Shown here: positions 47,201 through 59,171 of the stretch, in pieces
Position numbering within the stretch: the first letter of the stretch is position 1
Layout: every line of letters starts with the position of its first letter
Origin: Scalesia atractyloides
Lineage: Eukaryota; Streptophyta; Magnoliopsida; Asterales; Asteraceae
Direction: 5' to 3'
Length of the DNA stretch: 64,000 nucleotides
Assembly (NCBI GenBank): GCA_947069175.1
Contig: CAMTDV010000028.1
Location: 71,780,157-71,844,156, forward strand
The notes under the pieces: generated by a model
The model's input: only the letters and a program-made list of their open reading frames with translations
What the model was told of the DNA's origin: nothing
Databases searched by the model: none
Translations under genes and position numbers: made by a program

Positions 47201-48395
47201 ATATATTCGACAATTGAGATTAATGATGAAAACGACAAATATTGAATATATGAAGAACAACATTAGAAAAATAAACGTCATTTTCAAATATTACTCTGTA
47301 GGTCAGAATCCACATTCCACGCCATAGATCTCGAAAGCTTGGGGAGGAGGTGACAACTAACACCAAATTTTTGGAATTTTGTGTCACACCCCGACCCACA
47401 GCGGAAATCAATGTCGGGGTATAATTGGGTTATCACCAAAGCTCATGACATTTACTAATAGGTTTCATATTTATTAAATTGAAATTAAAACTTCAAATAT
47501 TCAAACACAAGAAAACATACAAGTTCAAGATAACATTGTTCTAAACAAAATATATTTTATTAGTTTTCTAATGCTATTCCTATGTGTTCCTCTCCTCAGC
47601 CTGTTCACCTGTATCATGCGTAAAAACAAAGGTTTGGGTCAACAAAAGTTGGCGAGTGAATCTAAGTAAAACATTTAAACAGTTGATATAAATTGATTCT
47701 TTAAATAAAAATTGTGCATAGACCATAAGTAAGCATATGTGTATATATAAACAATCACAAACCACATAATATCCACAAGGAACAACATGAACATGATGAA
47801 TGATGAACTTGAGATCAAGGCTCAATCAAACGGAGCCAATCTAATGAGGCACCTGATGCTCAACTCGTATCCCACGAGGAACTAATGGGCCTTAAATGAA
47901 TGATTGCACTGAAATGATAAAATGTAACCACATATAATCACACCAACAAAAATACACATTTGATCACATAATGATGTTAGCACAAGTGTTTAAATAAATA
48001 AATTAAACATGTACGACACATGATACACCCCAAAACGTGATTAAAAAGGGAGTTTGTAAGGATTCACTTACAGTGGGTACGTTTCCTTGATTGAAGAGAG
48101 GTGCGTACGAATTGAGAATTTAACCGACGAAGGAGACTAACATAAATATAGCGTAATAATTCGATAAATATATGTAAAAATTTAATATTTTGATTTAATA
48201 CTTTTGGTTAAATTTTAGGTTATTTTTGTAGTAATTATTGGGATTTTTAAACCTATTTGATGGTATTTTTAAATGTTTATAATTGGTTTTAAAATAAAAT
48301 AAATAGTAATTAATAAACAAATAATAAAAAATAAAAAATAAAAACCTTGTCAGACCTGACAAGGAGGGATCTGACCGGTTTTTTTGAAGAAATTG

Positions 48396-48628
48396 GCAGC
48401 GTGAGACGGGATTCGAACTCGAGACCCTCCGCTTACGTGCACGCAGCTCTTCCAACTGAGCTACATGTCTGTTTTTAATTATACTAATACTCTTATTAGA
48501 TTATTTCATAAATCAATTAATTTAAAAAGATTTAAAATCCTTGAACCGGCGTGCACTGAGAGTCTCGAACCCGCGACCTTAAGTTGATTTGCACCCAGCC
48601 CATCCAACTGGGCTGGGTGTCTAACCCG
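48396..48628 (-). repeat. tRNA-like array in solo LTR (two modules, third stem variant)
   Basis: The canonical module is at 48396-48471 (A box with one change, B-box-like GAGTTCGAATCC). The second module has a stem of ACCCAGCCCA (48593-48602) with TGGGCTGGGT (48609-48618), then GGGTTCGAGAC on the minus strand near 48562. The stem differs from ACACAGTCCA/TGGACTGTGT by paired changes on both arms. Confidence 0.72.
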
Positions 48629-49173
48629 ATTATAAAAGAAATTTAATTATACTTAACCACTTGTTAAAGTTCATCTTCCTCATTCAAACAGAACCCAACA
48701 CTGATCTTTGATCATGCCAGGATATATCGATGATGCTGATATGAAATTTAAAAAATTAAAATGATGATAACGTAAATACAAACAATAGTGTGAAAGATTT
48801 ACCGACAAATTGAAGATCCCGGTTTTCCGGTGGGGATTTTCCGACAAATACCAAACAATCCGGCGAGACTTGAGAGAGCAAAATTTCGGATTTAAGGAGC
48901 AATGAGCGACGATACGGAGTGGGTTTTAACTGGTATTTATAATCACCCAATTTCTCAATTATAACCCCACGGCCATTAATTTCCAATCGGTTATAATCAT
49001 TATCCATGATTACCGATTGAAACTGATCAAGAGATCAGTTATACACGAACAGATAACCGATACATTGATTGACTTTGATGGAATTGATTGGCGGTTTCTG
49101 GTTTTAAGTCTTGCTCTGCCGGTTGAAGATTTAAACGTGCTTATGTTTTAAAAATCTTGATTTTATTCACATG

Positions 49174-49249
49174 AGGTGTGTGTGATCTAGTGGTGTTCTG
49201 TGTGTGTGATTTAGTGAATGACCCGGGTTCGATTCCCGGTCACACTACT
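49174..49249 (+). repeat. Best-preserved tRNA-like unit (antisense to LTR)
   Basis: The T-arm CCGGG, TTCGATT, CCCGG is perfect. The 7-base segment TGTGTGA near 49180 can pair with TCACACT after the T-arm at 6 of 7 positions, like an acceptor stem. TCTAGTGGTGTTC resembles an A box. No proper anticodon arm is evident, so it is a tRNA relic rather than a working tRNA gene. Confidence 0.6.
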
Positions 49250-49300
49250 TTTATTTTTTTTATTATTTTTTAATTATTTCCTTATTCCTTGGATTTTAAC

Positions 49301-49302
<2 letters not shown>

Positions 49303-49349
<47 letters not shown>

Positions 49350-49350
49350 T
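49303..49350. repeat. (ATT)n microsatellite
   Basis: About 16 uninterrupted ATT units within the solo LTR. Confidence 0.97.
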
Positions 49351-49642
49351 TGATTGGTTATCATAATACATCATAAAGAAAAAAAATAAAATACTAACGC
49401 TAATAAATACCCGATGAACATTAAAACGGGTATTTGATTATTAAACAAAGCGGGTTTTTGAAACCCGTTTTACATGAATGTTACATTTTGTTTGAAACGA
49501 AATTAAAACGCCTTTTATTGGGCGAAAACTGCACAATGACAATCGTACCCTGCATATCATTTAGCGCCCCTCTGACACGTGTTCGGCCAGGATCCATTCT
49601 CACCGTTTTCACACTTCCAATCGTTTTCTCGTGATCCCGTTT

Positions 49643-49643
49643 C

Positions 49644-49674
<31 letters not shown>

Positions 49675-49682
49675 ATATATAT
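49643..49682. repeat. (TA)n microsatellite at right end of MULE
   Basis: Alternating TA with one TTA interruption. It separates the MULE end from the next TIR element. Confidence 0.95.
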
Positions 49683-49687
49683 GCATG

Positions 49688-50215
49688 TGTATGCGTAGGT
49701 TAAGTATACTAAGAAATCTATGTGAGTTCAAAAAACCTAAGAAAACCAATGCATTGACACAATTTTGACACGTGCTATAATTTTTTCCAGAATTCTGACA
49801 TATACAGCTTTTGTCAGGAGAGAGAAAGTTAATATGTTACCCAGTTTACGTAAATGTAACATCACATGTTACATTTTTTTGGTTTTCAGCAACAGATTTT
49901 ATGAAGTGTAACATTTTCAAACTTAAATTTTATGAGTTTTCAATGTATAGTGCGTGTAAAAAACATGTTACATGTTTTTATAGAAAAAAATTAGTGTAGC
50001 AGACAAACTTGTTGCATATCAGTGTCTCAGACAAAAAAGTGAAAAAGCAAAAAACCATTAATCGTACTTTAGTCGGTCTGTAATATGTTTCTGAAAAGTT
50101 ACATTTTGTAATATGCAATGTCAAACATAGATTTCTATATGAATAGTGGAAATTGAGTTTCTTAAGTTTTTTGAACTCACAAGGGTTTTCTTATTATCCT
50201 TTCCCTGTATGCATA
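49688..50215. mobile_element. Small TIR element next to the MULE
   Basis: The left end has GTGAGTTCAAAAAACCTAAG (about 49721-49740). The right end, read on the minus strand, has GTGAGTTCAAAAAACTTAAG (about 50180-50161), with further outward similarity (AAGAAATC versus AAGAAAACC). The interior is rich in TGTAACAT and ATGTTACA words, some palindromic. No frame is credible. Flanks are TA-rich, as in the other Mutator-like elements here. Confidence 0.55.
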
Positions 50216-50285
50216 TATGTATAGATGTGATCCAGTAAATATAATATTTAGCGTGCGAAATGTACAAAGTGAAGAAGAAAGAAAA

Positions 50286-50302
50286 GGGGGGGGGGGGGGG
50301 GG
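50286..50302. repeat. Poly-G run (17 G)
   Basis: An uninterrupted G run, a possible G-quadruplex, or a run whose length is unreliable in sequencing. Confidence 0.9.
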
Positions 50303-51680
50303 CGTAGTTACATTTCAAAGTTATGATATTTACACTATATAAAATATTATTACTTTATAACAAAATTATACTATAATAATAAAATTACGCTACTTGTAAA
50401 CTTTTCGGTCCTTATACTGATGTGGGTTCCTACCCATATGTTAAATTTTAGGATAAGATTTTCGATTGGACTGCTGCTTAGACTTTTTGGTGTGGATTCC
50501 AGATTTTTTTTTGAGGATCATAATTTGGATTGAGGCGACATGTATACGCACATTGATTTTACGGGCAAGGGTATTGTGCTCATTTACGTATGCATGTCCC
50601 GACACACGTTATCGCACTGTGTAAATAACACGACTGGTTTTGTAACCAAAATCACAAATCCGCATTTAGTAAATTATCCGGATACGTATTCACGTTTTTT
50701 TAAATGAGAAAAGCGTACAATGATATAACCACACAATTACATCGTTTGTACAGTGTGTTACACTTTTTAAAATTACTTTTAAAAAAAGATAACAATATTC
50801 ATATATTAAAGAGAATAAAATACTCAGTTTTGTGATATATATTTTAATAAAATAAAGAATACAAAAATTATACGAGTTTAAAAATTATCACACTTAACAT
50901 AAAGTTAGAAAAAATCAACAATTCCTTTATCCCTTCATTTAGTTATGAAACATCCATCGCATTAATGTTTACATTTGTCCCGACTACATGTCGAACAATA
51001 GAACCTAGTTGTTAAATGAACGTAAAATTTACTACTTTGTAAGATTGACCGACAATATAAACTGATATTGTTTTAACTTTCTTTTAATTAGCCTGCAAAC
51101 TCAATTCGGTGGCTCGAACTTAAAGGGATCCACTGCTACGTGCGGACTAGAATTTGTAGTATATGATGTTTGCCTAATTGATGTTGAATTTTTATGATGT
51201 TTGCCTGATTGATGTTGAATTTTTTTAAATATAAATGTGTTGTAAATCTAAAATCAAGATCCATAGAAATTCTGTATTGGTGGTATGTTAAGTTATATAT
51301 GGGTGACTCAAGATTTTGCTTTTTTTTTTTGCCTTTAACTGTCAGTGACTCACAGGTTGTATGTTAAGTTATATATGGGTGACTCATTCAAATTTTTGCA
51401 CTTATACAATACTATAATATACGTTTTTAACCTTTGTTTTTAGTTTCAGTTTTACCGTTATACTGTCGTTTTTCTTTTATAGATAAACTTTAAGTTTTTC
51501 GACAATATTTCTATTCAATTCTTTTATAGATAAACCCTAAGTTTATCGACAATATTTCTATTCAATTTTTTACATACAAGTTTATGCTTAATGTGGTTAT
51601 ACATTTTGCTTTGCGGTTTAACGGTCCCATTGCAACAAGCAGGTCCTAAATACTAGTTAATTCTAAATGCTACAAGTTCC
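50303..51680. other. No gene seen
   Basis: AT-rich. It contains two short direct duplications (ATGTTAAGTTATATATGGGT at about 51285 and 51362; CGACAATATTTCTATTCAAT at about 51499 and 51549). No frame is credible. Confidence 0.45.
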
Positions 51681-51812
51681 CACCACAGGAAAAACCCCTA
51701 TGAAGACGACACCCATAAGGGTAACAAAAGTCGTCTCTAAAGATCACCCTATAGAGACGACATGTCGTTTTAATAGGGTTTTCGTGCTTTTTAAGATAGG
51801 TTACCTGTAGGG
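51681..51812. mobile_element. CACTA-like element, left end
   Basis: CACCACAGGAAAAACCCC resembles the CACTACAAGAAAA terminus of CACTA transposons. It is followed by subterminal words GTCGTCTCTAAAG and TATAGAGACGACATGTCG. The family T element interrupts it at 51813, and similar words resume at 60743. Superfamily assignment is by end similarity only. Confidence 0.4.
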
Positions 51813-52730
51813 TGTCACACCCCAACCCGCAGGGGAAAAGGTGATCGGGGCATGATTGGGTTATCATCAAAGCTCATGACATTTATTATAACGTTTCATA
51901 TTTATTATTACAATTTAAAGGGAAACATACAATCATAATTACATCATGTCCTACACATCATTCTAGACTTTATTGTTTTCTTCTAAGGCATTTCCTATGT
52001 TTTCCTTGTTTCATCTTGTTCACCTGTATCATGTGTAAAAAGGTTTTTGGATCAACAAAAAGTTGGCGAGTGAATCCTATGAAAAACATTTGAACAAGTT
52101 TATTGAATTGATTACAAAATAAAGTGCACAACCACATATGAGTAAATATAGATGTAAACTTATTCACAAACCACTTAATATTAAATAATGCACACACACA
52201 CAATAATAGATTGTTTTGAGGCACGCGTTGCTCAACTCGTCTCCCACGAGGAACTGATGGGCCTAATGAATGAGTTTTGAGGCACGCGTTGTTCTACGAA
52301 CTGATGGGCCTAATGAATGATTTGCATACAACTTGACAATATGAAATACATAACTACAAACAATGTATAGATTCTAAGTTTAGATCACAATATGGTATGG
52401 CACAAGTTTAAATAAACGAGTTAATTTTGATGACACATGACACACCCCAAAACGTGTAATTAAAAAGGGGAGTTGTAAGATTCACTCACATTGGGTGCGT
52501 TCGGTTGATGATGTTGAATGCGCACGAAGTTGGATTTAACCACGAGTGAAACTTACCAAGATAATAACATAATGGTTCGGTAAATAAGCGGATTTTATTA
52601 ATCAATTTTAGTAGGATTATTGGATATATTTTTGTGAGTTTAAGGCTATTTTCTAACTTAAAAAAAGTGTTATTTTTAAGTATTTTTAATTTAAATAAAT
52701 AAATAAAAGTAATAAAAAAAATGTTGATTT

Positions 52731-52773
52731 TTGACTGTTGACCATTGACTTGTTTGACCGTTGACTTGTTGAC
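52731..52773 (+). promoter_or_regulatory. Six TTGAC cores (W-box cluster) in the LTR
   Basis: TTGAC occurs at 52731, 52738, 52745, 52754, 52761 and 52769. The same cluster is in the partner LTR near 59107-59150, and a related GGTCAAC array is at 641-670. WRKY binding is inference. Confidence 0.4.
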
Positions 52774-52795
52774 CGGTTCGGTCGGTAATAAGTGT

Positions 52796-53380
52796 GCGCT
52801 GGGTGAGACTCGAACCGGTGACCTCCCGTACGCGTGCACGCAGCTCTACCAACTGAGCTACGTGTCTAACCCGAAATATTTCTGCTTTTAATTATATTTA
52901 TATACAAATTAGATTAATCCGAAAATCATTTATTTAAAGACGATTTAATTGCATGACTCGGTGCTCGCCACAGGTCTTGAACCCGGGACCTGTGGTTTAG
53001 GTTGACACACAGTCACCGCTGGACTGTGTGTCTAACTTGGTAAATAATCTGGTTTTTATTATACTTATATACAAACTAGATAATTCATTTCTGTCCTTAT
53101 ATAAAAAGTTTGATAATTGCCAGAACCGGTGCGGTAGTCTGGACTCGAACTCGCGACGTATGATTTAAACGCGCACACAGTCCACCACTGGACTGTGTGT
53201 CTGTCTTGGTTATTATTCCGGTTTTTATTAAAATTAACATCTATTTGCAAGTGAATCCGGTTCGGTTTAAAAAAAGAACATTTTTATTAAGGCGAGTGTG
53301 CGTGGGACAAGAATCGAACTCGGGGCGTATGCGTGTTTATTTGCACACAGTCCACCGCTGGACTTTGTGTCTAACCCGAG
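52796..53380 (-). repeat. Tandem tRNA-like array, 3' LTR of gag-only element (four modules)
   Basis: The canonical module is at 52796-52872. Hairpin modules are at 53007-53029 (one stem base deleted), 53175-53198 and 53345-53368 (one stem base changed, GACTTTGTGT). Spacing is about 170 bp. Confidence 0.72.
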
Positions 53381-54088
53381 ATATAACTTGATTTAAATTG
53401 TATATATATATAACTGAACACTTCATCTTCTTCGTTAAGCTTAACCCAGAATCAATGTCCGACTGGTTCGACAATTTAATCAAGTTCTTTAGTGTTTTGT
53501 GATTAATTACATATGAGATTAATAAAAACGAGAGAGATTAGGTGTAAGATATACCGAACAGAGATCCTCTGTTTCGCCGGCGAAATTCCGATGACAGCAG
53601 GTTATTCCGGCGACGTTTATCTTGCGGCAGAAGGTCTTCAGGAAGCTTGAGGTGAGTGTGGGTGGCTTCGGTATGAGCTCTAGGTGTTCTGTTTTTAGAG
53701 TAATGCACAGAGGTGAAGGGGTTCGGTTTTCCGGCGAGTTGCAGAAAGTTTCCGGCGAGTGAAATTACGTCGAGAAAGGGTGTGATTGTGAGCGAAAAGG
53801 TTAACAGAAGTTAGAGGGTGTATTTATAGGGCAGAACATCGACGAATTTGGTCCGTTTACCGTCTTGATTCGTCGGTCAATAATTTCTCCGGCGGTTATG
53901 ACGGATGTCGCGGACTGGACATCGGTTATAACCGACGTCGTGGTTAATACTTACGTTAAGTCAAAGGTAACCGACGGTGATTGGCGAAATCGTCAGATTT
54001 TCCGGCGTCAGCGGGTTTGGGCGCGCTCAGTTTGAATTCGATATTTATGTTATGTATTAATTGTTTCCATATGAACACAAACAAAACA

Positions 54089-54176
54089 AGTGGCGGAGTG
54101 GTTGAGCGTGTGGAAGTTAAGACTTTGCTGACCTGGTTGACCCGGCTGACCCGGGTTCAAATCCAGGCTTCAGCAC
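54089..54176 (+). repeat. tRNA-like unit (Ser/Leu style), antisense to LTR
   Basis: AAGTGGCGGAGTGGTTGAGC (A-box-like) is followed by a long variable part and CCCGGGTTCAAATCCAGG (B box with one change against GGTTCGAATCC in 60467-60554). Confidence 0.6.
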
Positions 54177-54358
54177 TTTATTTTTAATTTGCTATTTTTA
54201 TTACATTTTCAAATATAATTTATATATTCCATTACACTTATTAATTATGTATCGTTTAAAATTAATTTGAGCAATAAATACGCAACGGAATTTTTAACTG
54301 ATTGTTCGGTTAATAAACGAAGCGGGTTTGGTAAATCCGGTTTTTGACGGATGTTACA

Positions 54359-54375
54359 GTATCCCCTACTTTTTA
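54359..54375 (-). other. Polypurine tract of the gag-only element
   Basis: The minus strand reads AAAAAGTAGGGGATAC immediately before the LTR start TGTAACATCCG. It would prime plus-strand DNA synthesis. Confidence 0.7.
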
Positions 54376-54539
54376 GAAATTTCGTCCCGAAATTTAAGTA
54401 ATGGCATGTTTGTCTAAACAGGATGGTGTTTAATTTGACAGTTACATACTTAGAAAAAAAGAGTAAGAGTTTTAAATTTTTGTTTGAGGCGGTAACGTTC
54501 CTTGTAAGGGTTGAGTACCCTGCTACAGGAATCGCTTTT

Positions 54540-55870
54540 TGTTGCCTACGGTAAAAATATTGATAAGCAGAGTTGATTCACCAAGTATGATTTCATGCGC
54601 AAGAGTTTTGATATGTTTGGAAAGATAAGGTTATATCCTAAAACAAAACTTCTAATACTACAACCTACATGGAACTTCTCATAACCGCCTGACAATGCCT
54701 CTGATCTTTTGGCAAGAATACTTATATATAGGAAGTACCAGCGGCGTATCCACCATATTCTTGTCAAATTTTCATTGGTTTTATCAGTAAGTTATGATTG
54801 GTTCTATGATATGACTCTAGAACATAAATAAACACCACAACCAATGTCTGAGTCCTACTTCTGGTAGTATACATGTTTGATTGGTGACATAATCCCATTT
54901 CTTTAAATAATGAGATGATATAAATGCTAGATTAGTGAGTATAAAACGAACTTCAACCAAGAAATTACTAAATCCTACATGGAACTTCTCATAACCGCAT
55001 GACAATGCCTCTGATCCTTTAGCAAGAATACTTATATATAGTAAGTACCAGCGGCGTATCCACCATATTCTTGTCAAATTTTCATTGGTTTTATTAGTAA
55101 GTTATGATTGGTTCTATGATGTGACTCTAGAACATAAATAAACACAACAACAAATATCTGAGTCCAAATTCCGATAGTATACATGTTTGAATGGTGACAG
55201 TTCCTCTCTCGTTTGTTATGATGGAGAGGTTTAGTTTATGTAGAAATAGAACACAGTCCAATTTCTTTAAATGATGAGATGATACGAATGTTAATTCAGT
55301 GAATGTAACACAAATTTCAACCAAGACAATACTAAATCCTACATGGAACTTCTCATAACCGCCTGATAATGCCTCTGATCCTTTGGCAAGAATACTTATA
55401 TATAGGAAGTACCAGCGGCGTATCCACCATATTCTCGTCAAATTTTCATTGGTTTTATCAGTAAGTTATGATTAGTCCTATGTGACTCTAAAACATAAAT
55501 AAACACAACAACCAAAGCTTGAGTCTTAATTCTGATAGTATACATGTTTGAATGATGACAGTACCTCTCTCGTTTGTTATGACGGAGAGGTTAGTCTATG
55601 TAGAAATGGAACACAATCCAATTTCTTTAAATGATGAGATGCTATAAATGTTAAATCAGTGAGTACAAAACAAACTTCAATCAAGACAATACTAAATTCT
55701 ACATGGAACTTCTCATTACCGCCAGATAATGCCTCTGATCCTTTGGCAAGAATACTTATATATAGGAAGTACCAGCGGCGTATCCACCATATTCTTGTCA
55801 AATTTTCATTGGTTTTATCCGTAAGTTATGATTGGTTCTATGTGACTTTAAAACATAAACAAACTGAAAT
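54540..55870 (-). repeat. Four tandem repeats of 310-364 bp between gag and the 3' LTR
   Basis: AAGTACCAGCGGCGTATCCA recurs at 54733, 55043, 55407 and 55767, with flanking blocks GAACTTCTCATAACCGC and CTTGTCAAATTTTCATTGG. On the sense (minus) strand each begins a short frame of 73-104 codons starting MTRIWWIRRWYFLYISILAK. The frames diverge after about 37 residues and carry non-synonymous differences even in the shared part, so coding function is doubtful. Confidence 0.85.
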
Positions 55871-55956
55871 AGTAATTCGCATTAAGATCCTTGGATAAGA
55901 TTCCAATTTATAACTGGGATACGGGAAATTGAGATAACATAAAGAAAACCTAAAAA

Positions 55957-57342
55957 CTAAGCAGTTGAAGTTAAATCTTGATTTTTGGTGAAGGGGACTA
56001 GTTGGGTGGTTTCGTTTGGGCCGTCATTATCTTCAACAGGGTTGGCGTTGATGTTGAAAACTCTTCCTCTTGCTGGTGGCCTAGTGATTGGGTTTTCTTG
56101 ATTTGCTTGGTTAACTGGGTTTGATTGAGCTTGAGCGTTTATGATGTTAACCAATCGAGGGCACGTGTTTCTAAAGTGGGTAGGGTCGCCACAATTAAAA
56201 CAAACTCGAACATAAGGTAACATGGGGTATTGGGGTTGTTGATAGGTTTGGATCATGTTTTGAGTAGGGGGTGAGATTTGGTTTTGAGGGGTGCGGCAAA
56301 CCTTGCTCAAATGACCATAGCGTCCACAATTCGCACATAGTCGACAAGGTAAGGTAGATGGATGGTGATAAAAACAGGTGTTACATCGAGGGTGAGGTCC
56401 AAGGTATGGTTTCTTATTTGGGTAAGTTGAGTTGGGTGCTACTTGAGTGATTGGGATAGCTTGGATGGGCATGGCTTGTGAAATTGGTTGATTACGTTGT
56501 GTGACAGCGAAAAGTTGCCCATCTCATTTTCTCTTAAAAATGGGTTGAGAAGGGGATTCGGTTTGGGTGGAGTTTGAAGTTTCAGTTGATGCTTTATCCT
56601 TCTTCTTCTCCTCCTTGAAGTCTTTATTCCGGATGCGGTTCTCGGTGAGCTCTGTAGCTAACTCCATTGCGGCTTCCAAGGTTACAGGTGTGGTACTTAT
56701 TACACAGTCTTGAATTTTTTACGGAAGACCTTGAATGTAGTGCTCGATCAAACGGTAGAGGGGAGTGAACAAGTTGGGAACCATTTGATTTAACTCGAGG
56801 AATCTTTTGTTGTATGTGGTGTGGTCGCCTTCCTTTTGCTTCAACGAATAGAACTCATCTTCTAATTTCTTGATTTCGCTCCTTGGGCAAAACCGTCTTG
56901 TCATCATTTCCTTCAACTCTTCCCAAGTCAAAGTCATAGCATCTTCAACACCTCGTTTGGCCTTCTCTGTATTCCACCAAGTAAGTGCTATTTCATATAA
57001 ACGACCAGTAGCATATCGCACTTTGCGATCATCGGGGCAATCGCAATTTAGAAAAATGTTCTCCATTTCTTCAAACCAATGGAGGAGAGCGGTGACACCT
57101 TCAGTCCCTTCGTATTTCGGAGGGTCGCAGGATTTGAAATGCTTGTAGGTGCATTTGGTGGTAATTGGGGGAGGATTGACAATGTTTTGATCTTCTTAAT
57201 TGACGGGATTAGCGGTAAGGGCTTGTTGGACTTGAATTATAATGTTGGGTATTACGGCAGCCATTTGTTGAGCGATTTGGGCAGCCATGCGCTCGCGGGC
57301 TTTTCCTGCTCTCATCTTCCTACGAGCGAGGCTAGAAGACAT
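55957..57342 (-). pseudogene. Gag of the gag-only element, degenerate
   Basis: On the minus strand an ATG at 57342 begins MSSSLARRKMRAGKARERMA, followed by MENIFLNCDCPDDRKVRYAT and ALTWWNTEKAKRGVEDAM. Two CCHC knuckles, CANCGRYGHLSKVC and CFNCGDPTHFRNTC, lie near 56330 and 56190. The frame ends at 55957 just after ARGRVFNINAN, where the autonomous copy continues into protease. Stops at about 57197, 56718 and 56525 break it. It is closely related to the gag at 26768-28640. It would form the particle shell of the retrotransposon and is not functional as it stands. Confidence 0.88.
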
Positions 57343-58174
57343 CTACAAAGAATACATATCAAGAGTATGAGTTGGATGTTTTTGGGATCATGGGTCGTAT
57401 TTAGGAATGAACATTTATAAAATAAATATAAAATAATAAATCTACTACATCCATAGGATGTCTTGGGCTTTGCTCGTAATTGGGCCTTGCATGCCGCCAT
57501 ACTTCACCTTCGTAATCATGTGGGCCCCCATGACTACCGGGTTTTTCATATGGTTCGCATGTGTTAGCCTGGTTACGTACACTAAAACCCGGAGAAAATC
57601 GAGAAATATGAATGTAACGTATGATATTCGGAATGTATCCAGGTATGGACACGGTGACACCTCAAAGTGGGGTTAGTTCGAACGACGTTTGGTGTGGCAT
57701 GCTTTGGCCTAATAGGTCCTTTGTACTCTCATCGTTAGTCCCCAGGTAGGCAAACTGGTCGTTACATTGGATTTATACGAATGCCAGCCTAGATAGGACG
57801 TTCCGACTACCGGTACTTGTACCCTTACAGTTACTACATGCCCGCCGCAGAACTCACTTTGATGAGATTTGAAAAATGAAAAAAAAATGCGTCAAACTCT
57901 TTGAATAACGAAAGTATGAAGATGATTTGAATATATGAACATTGAAATATGTACGATGAATGTGTATGTAAGTATGTATGTTTGACTGTAAGTATAATTC
58001 ACTATGTATTACAAAATGTAATATTGGAAATGTTTGCATGCATTTGTGTATGTAATAAATATGAAATAAATAAATATCATAAGTTTGCATGTAACCACAT
58101 AAACAATTAAAATCTAGTCAACTATAGTATAGGCTCTATGGGTCTAATAACCTATCCTATATCCCTATAGTCAT
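57343..58174 (-). other. Leader between primer-binding site and gag
   Basis: The inverted counterpart of 25974-26767. The block at about 57700-57850 keeps TAACGATGAGAGTAC, CTACCTGGGGAC and GTACCGGTAGTCGGAACGTC on the minus strand. Small frames across it are not credible. Confidence 0.5.
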
Positions 58175-58187
58175 GGCGCTGATACCA
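58175..58187 (-). other. Primer-binding site of the gag-only element
   Basis: The minus strand reads TGGTATCAGCGCC, three bases from the LTR. It differs from TGGTATCAGAGCC of the other element by one base. Confidence 0.88.
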
Positions 58188-59171
58188 ATCTGTCACACCC
58201 CGACCCGCAGCGGAAAAGGTGATCGGGGCATGATTGGGTTATCATCAAAGCTCATGGCATTTATTATAACTTTTCATATTTATTATTACAATTTAAAGGG
58301 AAACATACAATCATAATTACATCATGTCCTACACATCATTCTAGACTTCATTGTTTTCTTCTAAGCCATCTCCTATGTTTTCCTTGCTTCATCCAATTCA
58401 CCTGTATCATGTGTAAAAATGGTTTTTGGATCAACAAAAAGTTGGCGAGTGAATCCTATGAAAAACATTTAAACAAGTTTATTGAATTGATTACAAAATA
58501 AAGTGCACAACCACATATGAGTAAATATAGATGTAAACTTATTCACAAATCACTTAATATTAAATAATGCACACACACACAATAATAGATTGTTTTGAGG
58601 CACGCGTTGCTCAACTCGTCTCCCACGAGGAACGATGGGCCTAATGAATGAGTTTTGAGGCACGCGTTGTTCTACGAACTGATGGGCCTAATGAATGATT
58701 TGCATACAACTTGACAATATGAAATACATAACTACAAACAATATATACATTTTAAGTTTAGATCACAATATGGTATGGCACAAGTTTAAATAAACGAGTT
58801 AATTTTGGTGACACATGACACACCCCAAAACGTGTAATTAAAAAGGGGAGTTGTAAGATTCACTCACATTGGGTGCGTTCGGTTGATGATGTTGAATGCG
58901 CACGAAGTTGGATTTAACCACGAGTGAAACTAACCTAGATAATAACATAATGGTTCGGTAAATAAGCGGATTTTATTAATCAATTTTAGTAGGATTATTG
59001 GATATATTTTTGTGAGTTTAAGGCTATTTTCTAACTTAAAAAATGTTATTTTTAAGTATTTTTAATTTAAATAAATAAATAAAAGTAATAAAAAAAATGT
59101 TGATTTTTGACTGTTGACCATTGACTTGTTTGACCGTTGACTTGTTGACCGGTTCGGTCGGTAATAAGTTT

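Larger units (their letters stand above)
47382..49485 (-). mobile_element. Family T-related solo LTR inside the MULE
   Basis: TTTTG is duplicated at 47377-47381 and 49486-49490. The insert starts TGTCACACCCCGACCC and ends CATGAATGTTACA: a reverse-complemented family T LTR of 2104 bp, shorter and more diverged than the others. It has one canonical tRNA-like module, one variant hairpin module and one antisense tRNA-like unit. A (ATT)n microsatellite lies at 49303-49350. Confidence 0.9.
42862..49645 (-). mobile_element. FAR1-type Mutator-like (MULE) element with accessory frame and nested solo LTR
   Basis: Terminal inverted repeats: the left end near 42883-42928 includes GAGAAAACGATTGCAAGTGT and GAAAACGGAGAGAA. 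The right end, read on the minus strand from about 49644, includes GAGAAAACGATTGGAAGTGT and GAAAACGGTGAGAA. Both ends sit in TA repeats, so the target duplication cannot be read. The interior holds minus-strand FAR1/MULE transposase exons, a plus-strand accessory frame, dozens of AAAACGCC words, a 250-bp duplication and a family T solo LTR. Without that LTR it is about 4.7 kb. Confidence 0.85.
51813..54358 (-). repeat. 3' LTR of the gag-only element
   Basis: Starts (plus strand) TGTCACACCCCAACCCGCAG and ends TTTTTGACGGATGTTACA. It is near-identical to 58191-60737. Confidence 0.95.
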
